Source: Paraspadella gotoi
Taxonomy: Eukaryota; Chaetognatha
Direction: 5' to 3'
Assembly (NCBI GenBank): GCA_051294375.1
Contig: CM119264.1
Span: 3,143,575-3,207,574, forward strand
Length of the DNA: 64,000 bases
Below are positions 57,301 through 64,000 of this stretch, in pieces. Positions within the stretch are counted from its first letter, which is position 1, and each line of letters opens with the position of its first letter. A program made the position numbers and the translations under genes. Under the pieces are notes generated by a model. It searched no databases and was not told the DNA's origin. It saw only the letters and a program-made list of their open reading frames with translations.

Positions 57301-59099
57301 ATAAATTAATTTTTGAATCAATCTATTTAATTATCAATCAATCAATCAATCAGTCAATCAATCAATCAAGTCAATTAATTGTTATCGGCGTTATTCTGGT
57401 CTTTATGTAAATTGTTATTGTGACTGTTACTGTTTTTGTTTTTATATTAATATCGTTTTTGTTATCAATAAAAAAAAGTAATGGACCGAGATTTACTTTT
57501 AAAATTAAAAAAAAGGCTCATCGCCCACAACAATCACCCTCTAACAAATATAACCTCAAATTCAGATATTTCTGCTTTTAAAAAAATAAAAGGTCAGTGG
57601 TCTATTCAGATAAAAAATATTTTAACATATACTACAGCATCATATTAATTTTTCTTTTTTATATTATTATGAGAAAAACAGTTTTGGTTTGAAAACGATT
57701 TTTTTGACATAATTAGCCAGACATGTTTCGGCTCATTCAGTTAGAGCCTTCATCAAAGCACTGATGAAGGCTCTAACTGAATGTGCCGAAACATGTCTGG
57801 CTAATTATGTCAAAAAAATCGTTGTCAAACCAAAACTGTTTTTCTCCTAATACTTCAAAAACAACGAAAAGAGAGTATATACATAATGAATATTATTATG
57901 AAAAAAATTTAAAACCTAATTGCTCTTCATTACGATTATATTACAAGTATTTTCCGTATCACTCCAGATTGAACTCCCCGTTTGGTAGATGGAAACTTAT
58001 TCCATCACAATATGACGCGATCGGAAATTACAAATTTCTTGATCCTTCTCACTTACGAATTCTTCTGATGTTGAACATAGATTTGATTTTAGGCTTCATT
58101 TACCTCTTCGTTCATCTGCTGCAAAGAAAGCAACGAGCAAAGATAGCTTTATTGGCCATTGCTTCACTCTCACCTTTGACCGTGGTTGCCCTCAACATCT
58201 ATGCAACGATCACTTATACTCGCGCATTCTCAGATTTGGGTTTTTCGCAATGCAACAATTTTAAGTGTGTTGCTGGTTTGAATCTTAATTCTCTTTACGA
58301 ATTTAATGAATTTCAGTACAAAAGCTTTACAACTTTTACCAAATATTTTTTTACTTCAATTACATCTTACTTTGTTCTTTCATTTTTGGAGGCCTTTGGC
58401 AAAAGGTCTTGGTCAAATTTGTCTATGGCTAATCAACAGTCATTTTGTTTAATTGGAATAATTTCATTTGTGCTTTCGGTCGCTGGTTTCTTGATCTTGG
58501 GAACTCGTGATACAACGCATGAGACGGAATTAATTTTTAAAATGAAGTTTTATCGACAAAATTTTAAGAATTTTCCTTTTGAAAATTGTCATGATGCCAT
58601 TGTTAGCCTGAGCCAGAAAAGTCAATCTTTTTCTATTTATTGTAACATTTCATTTATGCCTTTAATTATTTGGATTGCAGTTGCACTTTTAAAAATTAAA
58701 TGTAAAACAATACATAGATATTGTACAAAAATATCATTTATAATATTTTTGGTAATACCTCCAATATTCATTTTCAATGGACAAAATTTAATGCCAAAAA
58801 TAAATAGAACTCATTATGATGATTTAATTATATTAAATGAAATAATTCCCAATACTGTAAAATCTCAAATAGATTTTCTTTCAACCGAGACACCCTCTTT
58901 CTCTTTTTCTTTGTTCTATTTGAGAAAAACAATGCTTTTGATTGTGAATAAAAAAGATTATTCAAAATACAACTTAGAACCTGGTATGGTTTTCAAAGAG
59001 CTCTTGAGGTTTATCAATTTTGAAAATCAAAACGATTTTAATATTTTTCTTTATTTCTGCATGTTTTTTCCTATTCTCTGTGGGTTTATATATTTTTAA
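51314..59099 (+). CDS. XK-related-like multi-pass membrane protein, copy C (3 exons, 776 aa)
   Basis: Exons 51314-51807, 55748-56452, 57968-59099 (494+705+1132 nt = 777 codons with stop). Both introns are phase 2: GG|GTAAAT with TTCATTTAG, and CAG|GTAAAA with ATCACTCCAG. The start is MDNEKMIMAALVF; an upstream in-frame TTG is not needed. Features: FDTISDLLTMIRF, YVGIAMGIVLF, LLESFPQFLLQALAI (XKR-like), CACNRKSC, DLGFSQCNNFKC, LVIPPIFIFNGQNL, and a final TM ending CGFIYF. About a dozen TM segments are visible. Exon 3 of C uses a different acceptor from A/B: the A/B acceptor TATTTAG is absent and a fold-back element lies 120 bp upstream. Residues encoded just after the junction therefore differ (LNSPFGRW against FSWPQW). 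AATAAA is at 59202-59207. Function is inferred only from distant similarity. Confidence 0.75.
51862..52028 (-). mobile_element. TRIM LTR fragment in intron 1 of C (T6)
   Basis: It runs from TTAGTGACTGAGCCGTTCAA through GAACCCCGGATCTTTGGG to TGACTTGCCTCC, then stops. It is the most diverged LTR copy (for example GAAACTGCTAGGTGACCTAC) and lacks both LTR ends. Confidence 0.6.
53056..53242 (+). mobile_element. tRNA-derived SINE, family 1
   Basis: GTAGTCGGGCATTGC begins the element. TGGCTCATTGAGTAAAGCC (A-box-like) and GGGTTCAATCCC (B-box-like) are spaced as in a tRNA, and CTGCCTTGGGGGC follows. The second copy at 54396-54690 has the same start and boxes plus a longer tail. Confidence 0.6.
53451..53692. 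other. Two 10-N gaps around a duplicated 222-bp block
   Basis: Ns fill 53451-53460 and 53683-53692. The 222 bp between them (53461-53682) read the same as 53162-53383, without a difference that I can see. Identity next to gaps in an otherwise diverged repeat landscape points to an assembly duplication. Confidence 0.85.
54396..54690 (+). mobile_element. tRNA-derived SINE, family 1, second copy
   Basis: GTAGTAGGGCATTGC, TGGCTCATAGAGTAAAGCC and GGGTTTAATTCC (decayed B box), then CGCCTTGGGGGCGTG and a 140-bp tail (GGTTCCAATCCCAGGACCAG, CTTCAGCCCCACTTACGG). It extends further than the first copy. Confidence 0.55.
54990..55249 (-). mobile_element. SINE-like element, family 2, second copy
   Basis: Read on the minus strand: GTGGCGGTATATTCACACCG, TTGGCTCAGAGGGGGAAC, TTGGCAAAGCGAGACCGTCC, GGGCATCACAGGCAACCTGG. 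It is co-linear with 26390-26690. Confidence 0.6.
55462..55739. other. 280-bp insertion next to the exon 2 acceptor of C
   Basis: In A and B, CTTTCTTTTTC or CTTTCATTTTC runs directly into ATTTAG and exon 2. In C the two parts are separated by about 280 bp beginning AACAAAGGAAGTAGGCG and ending GACGTTGTATTC. The insertion removes the polypyrimidine tract, though GTATTCATTTAG remains. No family assigned. Confidence 0.55.
56453..57670. other. Intron 2 of C, first part
   Basis: About the first 190 bp match intron 2 of A and B (TTGTACTGCTTATTGC, TAATGTCCTTTAATTTTTA). The rest is AT-rich with ATTAATCAATTA repeats (57220-57370) shared with Helitron-like AT blocks. No gene is seen. Confidence 0.5.
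57671..57880. mobile_element. Near-perfect 176-bp palindrome with two hammerhead motifs
   Basis: GAGAAAAACAGTTTTGGTTT (57671) to its complement ending at 57846 forms an almost uninterrupted inverted repeat centred near 57758, with no spacer to speak of. Each arm carries a hammerhead core. The tail ACAACGAAAAGAGAGTATAT is the family 3' end. It lies in intron 2 of gene C, 120 bp before exon 3, and could fold in the pre-mRNA. Confidence 0.7.
57755..57802 (+). ncRNA. Hammerhead ribozyme motif in the palindrome (plus strand)
   Basis: CUGAUGA at 57761-57767, stem II GGC/GCC (with one mismatch further in), GAAA, stem III AC-AU-GU, GUC at 57795-57797, stem I AGCA against UGGCU with one bulge. The minus strand of the same palindrome (about 57762-57716) has perfect stem II (GGCUC/GAGCC) but UUGAUGA in place of CUGAUGA. 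Confidence 0.55.
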
Positions 59100-59422
59100 A
59101 ATGTTATTTTTTTTATCTATTGTAAAAAGTAATGTTTATTTTTAGCATTACTAATTTTCTATAGTGTTACCAAAATATTGACAGCTCTTACTCTGTATTT
59201 AAATAAATTATAGGAGATAACATATTAACAGTTAAAATTTTTAATGACCTATTATGTGAAAGCAATAAAATGATAAAATGGTAAATAATGAAGAAGTTGA
59301 ATATCCCACGCATAAACTTTATAACTGTCAACTTTCTGTGAATTGCAGCCCTCTCAATGAGCGCAATCGCAAAAGCATGCGCCATAAAGTTGATTGATGA
59401 GCAAATTAAGAACTGCCTTTTT

Positions 59423-61224
59423 AGTTGGATATTCTTATCAGCAGATTCCGATTCTATAATTCACTTTGTCGGTCCGTCGGTTTGCCCCCCCCCAATCTTG
59501 TCGGGCATTCACTAAAATTATGTCAGAACCTTGAAATATGATAAATTATGCAAAAAAATTATGTCCGTCCGTCCATCTGTCTGTCTGTCCGTCTGTCCGT
59601 CCCACCTTAGCAAAAAACTCCAATTGGTTGTGATTGGATGGATGGTTCTAGTTGGTGTGCGACTTCGCCATGGCGAAAACGCCATAACTAGAACGCTAGA
59701 TGTAGTTCAGTGCGAAATCGCCAAATCTCGACTTAGTCATGACACCCTCGCCATTTGGCGATTTAGCTGTGAACTAAATCTAGCGTTCGAGTTATGGCGA
59801 TTTCTCCTAAACTAAACTCAGATTAGGGTTAGGTTTGAGGTGGTTTAGGGTTGAGTTGGTTTAGGGTTGATTAGTTTATGGTTAGAGTAGAGTAGTTTAA
59901 GGTTAGAGTTGAGTTAAGTATATTTTAGGGTTAATGTTAATGTCAATTTTAGGGGTAGGGAGGGTATTGTTGATGAACAGGAGTCTTGCGTTAGGGTTAG
60001 GGAAGGTACTGGCGGGGGACATTAGGGATTAGGGTTGAGTCATGAAGATGTACGGGAGGCCTGGGCCCGGTTTAGGGTTAGGGTTGGGAGAAAGGCACAG
60101 AGTTGAACAGGAGGCCCGGTTTAGGGTTGGGAGAAAGGCCTGTGGGTTATGTATTGAAGGCGGTTAGGGTTAGGGTAGAGGCATGGAGGCCTGGTTTAGG
60201 GTTGGGGTTGTGGGAGGGGCCCATGGTTGACGCATCGAAGGCGGTAAGGGTTAGGGTTGGGGCACGGAGATGTACGAGAGGCCCGGGCCCGGGTTAGGGG
60301 AGAGGCATGGAGTTGAACGGGAGGCCCGGTTTAGGACTAGGGGAGGGGCCCGTGGTTGACATGTCCAAGGCAGATAGGGTTAGGGTTTAACGGGAGGCCT
60401 GGGTTAGGGTTGGGGGAGAGGCATGGAGTTGAACCAGAGGCCTGGTTTAGGGTTAGGGTTGAGGGAGGGGCCCGTGGTTGATGTGTCGAAGGCAGTTAGG
60501 GTTAGGGTTGAATGGGAGGTCTGGGTTAGGGTTAGGGTTGGGAGAGGAGCCCGTGGGTGATGCGTTCATCCCCGTGTCTCAACATTAGCCGCGAGCCTCT
60601 CCTCTAACTTACGCCTTACATTATATTCGCTACTTTTATCACTGGCGAGTTCGCCAGTGGGGGTACGGGCGACATCGCCAGGGCCCTGGCAATATCGCCA
60701 TGGCGAAATCGCCAACCAACTAGAACCACACCTGCGACTCGTGCGTGATTCGCCAGCGACATCGCTATTTGAATGAACTACAACTTAGAATTGGAATTAA
60801 ATTTTGTGTGTGGGAAGGGAAGTGTGTGATTTAGCTGGATATATGAAGTTTCGATGGAATCGTTTGAGTGGAAATGAGTATAAATGGAAAAAACATAAAA
60901 ACCTGTTTCGCTAATTGATTATGCTTCTTTTTCTTTTTTTATTAAATGTAAATGCAAGATGTATTAATTAATCAAATAATTAATCAGTTAATTAATAGTT
61001 AATTAATCAATCAATTATTCAATCAATCAATTTATTTAGTTATCTATTAATTAATTATTCAATAATCAATTTATTTATAAAATAATTATTTATTTAATCA
61101 ATCCGTCAATTAATTTATTAATTAAATTATTATTTTAGTATATATAGTTTGTATTAATTAATTAACTAATTATTAATTATTGCTAATGATTGTGGGCACA
61201 TCCGACATTGTTTGCTCAAACTTG
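59423..61224 (-). mobile_element. Helitron-like element carrying a nested telomere-repeat element
   Basis: The 3' hairpin is at 59423 (AGTTGGATATTCTTATCAGCAG), with TTTGTCGGTCCGTCGG, a GTCC/GTCT tract (59563-59600) and AAAAAACTCCAATTG. The element then breaks at GATTGGATGGATGGT and resumes at ATTGGAATTAAATTTTGTG (about 60788). It runs on through the CATTTATACTC module and ATTAATTA block to the 5' end GCTCAAACTTG at 61224. Confidence 0.65.
59645..60787 (+). mobile_element. Telomere-repeat composite element, copy 2 (nested)
   Basis: TIR-like ends TTCTAGTTGGTGTGCGAC and GGCGATTTCGCCAACCAACTAGAAC(C) flank about 1 kb. GGCGA/TCGCC palindromes cluster at 59660-59815 and 60640-60770. Between them TTAGGG and TTAGGGTTGGG units are embedded in a GC-rich, about 100-bp higher-order repeat (GGAGGCCTGGTTTAGGG, GGGGCCCGTGGTTGAC, GTCGAAGGCGGTTAGGG). 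It interrupts a Helitron-like element and matches 34210-35240 inverted. Confidence 0.6.
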
Positions 61225-61500
61225 TTTATAATTGATTCGTTTTCCGAGCTCTGATAAAAATATTTTTATTTTGTCTATAATTTTTTGCGCACATTTCTTC
61301 ATGGTAAAAACTTCTAAAGCTTCTGCTTGGTAAACGTAATACTACAGAACTAAAAAAATGTTTCAACATGTATTCGCGAAAGATGGAAGTGCATGTTTTT
61401 CCCGGCCTACTCGAATTTTTTTTCGAACAAAAGAGCAGCACATAATTTAAATTTTAGACACTCTTTATTGGACTAACTTCCTTTTTCAAAATCTGAGAAA

Positions 61501-62840
61501 TATTGTAAAGTGTATATATACTGTATACTTCACATACCCCTCCTCCCAAAAAAGGCCTTATTAATTTTATATTTTATAATGTAATATTAATATGTAATTA
61601 AATTAATAATTAAATTAATATTATAATTATTATAATATTATTATAATATATTATATTATATATATATAGATATATATATAAGAAATATATAATCAATTAT
61701 TATAATATTTATTATAATATCGATTATAATTAAATTAATATTAAATTAATATTGTTAAAGTGTATATATACTGTATACTTCACATACCCCTCCTCCAAAA
61801 AAGCCTTATAAATTTATCTATTTATAATGTAATATTTAATATTGTATAATTAAATTTAATATTATAACTATTCAATATCTATAAATTATATAATACTTAT
61901 TATAATATATATTATTATATATTATAATATATAGTATAAATATAATATATAATTATTATTTATTATATATTAATATAGATATTATAATTAAAATTAAATA
62001 TTTAAATTTAAATATTGTTAAAGTGTATATATACTGTATTACTTCACATATCCCCTCCTCCCAAAAAAGGCCTTATTAATTTTATATTTATAATTGTAAT
62101 ATAATATTGTATAATTTAACATTAATAAATTAATATTATAATTATTATAATATTATGTAAATATATATTATTATATATTATAATTATAATATATAATTAT
62201 AATATATAATATTATTGATAATATTAATAAATTATAATTAAAATTAATTAAAATAATATTGTAACTGTGTATCTACTAATGACTGTTATACTTCACATAC
62301 CCTCCTCCCAAAAAAGGCCTTATTTAATTTTTATTATTTTTAATTAATGTAAATTAATATTGTATAATATAAATTAATATTAAATTAATATTATAATTAT
62401 ATATAATATTATAGTACGAATATTATTCATCTATATATATTAATAATATATATAATATAATATATAATATTATCTATAATATATTATAATATTATAATTA
62501 AATTAATATTAATTAATATTGTAAAGTGTATATATACTGTATACTTCACATACCCCTCCTCCCAAAAAAGGCCTTATTAATTTTATAAATATTTATAATT
62601 AATATTAATATGTATAATTAAATTAATATTAAATTAATATTATAATTATTATAATATTATTATAATATATTTATTATTATATATTATAATATTCATATAT
62701 AATAAATATATTAATATTATTATAATATTTATTATAATATTATAATTAAATTAATATTAAATTATATTGTAAAGTGTATATATACTGTATACTTCACATA
62801 CCCTCTCCCCAAAAAAGGCCTTATTAATTTTATATTTTCA
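61501..62840. repeat. 250-bp satellite with a conserved box (six units)
   Basis: A nearly invariant box of about 70 bp (GTAAAGTGTATATATACTG, TACTTCACATACCCCTCCTC, AAAAAAGGCCTTATTAATTT) starts at about 61501, 61751, 62015, 62258, 62518 and 62767. Spacers of about 180 bp are almost pure A/T (TAATATTATAAT) and vary more. Spacing is 243-264 bp. The sixth box is followed by unrelated DNA. Confidence 0.8.
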
Positions 62841-64000
62841 TTTCTCTCTGATTGAATTTTAATAGTTTAAATAAAAATTACAAAATTTTTAGTTTTAGAT
62901 AACAAAAATACGTTTTGTGTGTTTTTTTTTTCTAAGAACTTCACGCCTTCAAAGTTTATATACTACTATGTTCATGTCTCTGATAAAAATTTCAAAAATG
63001 TTTTTCAAATATTCTCAAGTTTACCAGTTTTCTTTTTCTCATTTTTTTCTTGAGAGCTCTTCACAATTAAAAAAAAAAATTATCACAATCTCTTTTGCAC
63101 TCACGAAATATGTTAATAAAAAAAAGGAATAGTCATTGTTGTCACCCCATTAAAACTTTATTTCGTTAAATATTTCAGATTTAACAAATAGAAAGATGGT
63201 ACACAATTACATTGTGTGAGATTGTCAATATATTCAAAGAATTTTTTAAAAAATTCAGGCTCGAATATTTCCCGTCAGAGTTTTTGTTTCCATCGCGGAT
63301 CCGAACATTCGACGGAGAAAGAAAACCTTAAATATTTTTCGTACTTATCTAAAAAATATGATGTTTTAGACAACCCTTTCAAAAGCACGATATATAGTCA
63401 CTGAATTTTTTTTATTTCTGCATAGTCTCCGCCACGTTAACTTGCAAGTTAAATATGATGAGTAGTTGGTGCCTTTCTATTCAACCATGAGTCAAAAAAC
63501 CTGAATCTCAAAATTTTTGATTAATACGACGTATATGTAATCAAAATTAATTTATTTTGATTAATATCACATATAAGCAATTGCATAGCCTCGACCATTT
63601 TCTCTTTCCTCCCCTACAGTAACCATTACTGCACTCAGTCGGTTCCTCAAAAAGAAGAATCCTGACGGAATTTTCAAATTCGAGAAGGTCTACTATGTAA
63701 GAATAATAATGATTGATTGAGTATTATACTAATCAATGTTTAAATATACAGTGAAATTTACAAAAGGTCACCCATTCTCTAATTCGTTCGAAGTCTGACC
63801 ACCGAGAAAAGAATAAACAAAAGACGCGTGCAATTAATCATGTAATTAACATTTCGTCAATTTAATCTATTGTAACTGTATTCTGCGACATTTAATACAA
63901 TTTTTGTCACACATTTTAATTAAACAATTCAAAACGACTTTGTATTCCTTAAATAAGTTTCGAAAAAAAAAACATTTTAAAGTTATCAATTGTAATGAAA
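62841..64000. other. No feature recognised
   Basis: AT-rich DNA with short frames of 62-71 codons. GC content rises slightly at 63285-63330 without a domain or splice pattern that I can support. Confidence 0.4.

Overview
The window is AT-rich, intron-containing DNA of an invertebrate metazoan. Three things point that way: spliced multi-pass membrane genes, interspersed TTAGGG-like repeats, and a dense load of mixed retroelements, Helitron-like elements and MITEs. No bacterial operon, tRNA, rRNA or CRISPR signal is visible. I do not commit to a species.

The only convincing host genes are four copies of one family of large multi-pass membrane proteins, whose N-terminal third resembles the XK-related (XKR) scramblase family. 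Copy A is on the minus strand (4417-10425, 3 exons, 775 aa). Copy D is on the plus strand (18673-23229, 4 exons, 821 aa, divergent). Copy B is on the plus strand (30356-41173) and is a pseudogene with frameshifts at both ends. Copy C is on the plus strand (51314-59099, 3 exons, 776 aa). Exon phases match exactly in A, C and D, and coding lengths are multiples of three. A and B form an interrupted inverted duplication (about 4.4-14.2 kb against 28.0-41.2 kb) with D in its spacer, and C is a further direct copy.

Almost everything else is mobile or repetitive DNA. Because A, B and C are paralogous, several insertions can be dated against a paralogous empty site. These include a TRIM-type retrotransposon (13346-13981, TTAT duplication), a hAT-like MITE (29297-29852, 8-bp duplication) and two Helitron-like elements in intron 2 of B. 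A Tc1/mariner remnant (33379-33975, TA duplication) has its empty site in a repeat copy inside copy D. The most abundant family is Helitron-like and resembles DINE-1/HINE elements, with subterminal inverted repeats, an 18-bp central tandem array, a GACA-type microsatellite and a 3' hairpin. A second family of fold-back elements carries hammerhead-ribozyme motifs with covarying stem II.

Layout: 1-2 kb, TRIM plus decayed BEL/Pao-like gag; 2-4.4 kb, AT-rich; 4.4-14.2 kb, gene A with a hAT-like MITE, Helitron-like elements, a 203-bp-arm fold-back and a TRIM; 14.2-18.3 kb, telomere-like composite repeat, 18-bp arrays and a 16-bp minisatellite; 18.6-23.3 kb, gene D; 23.3-28 kb, repeats, solo LTR, orphan exon-like stretch and SINE; 28-41.2 kb, pseudogene B with many insertions; 41.2-48 kb, Gypsy-type integrase remnant, antisense spliced membrane-protein candidate, LTR, mariner remnant and TRIM LTR; 48-51 kb, repeats; 51.3-59.1 kb, gene C, including a probable assembly duplication at two N gaps; 59.4-61.2 kb, Helitron-like element with a nested telomere-repeat element; 61.5-62.8 kb, 250-bp satellite; 62.8-64 kb, nothing recognised.
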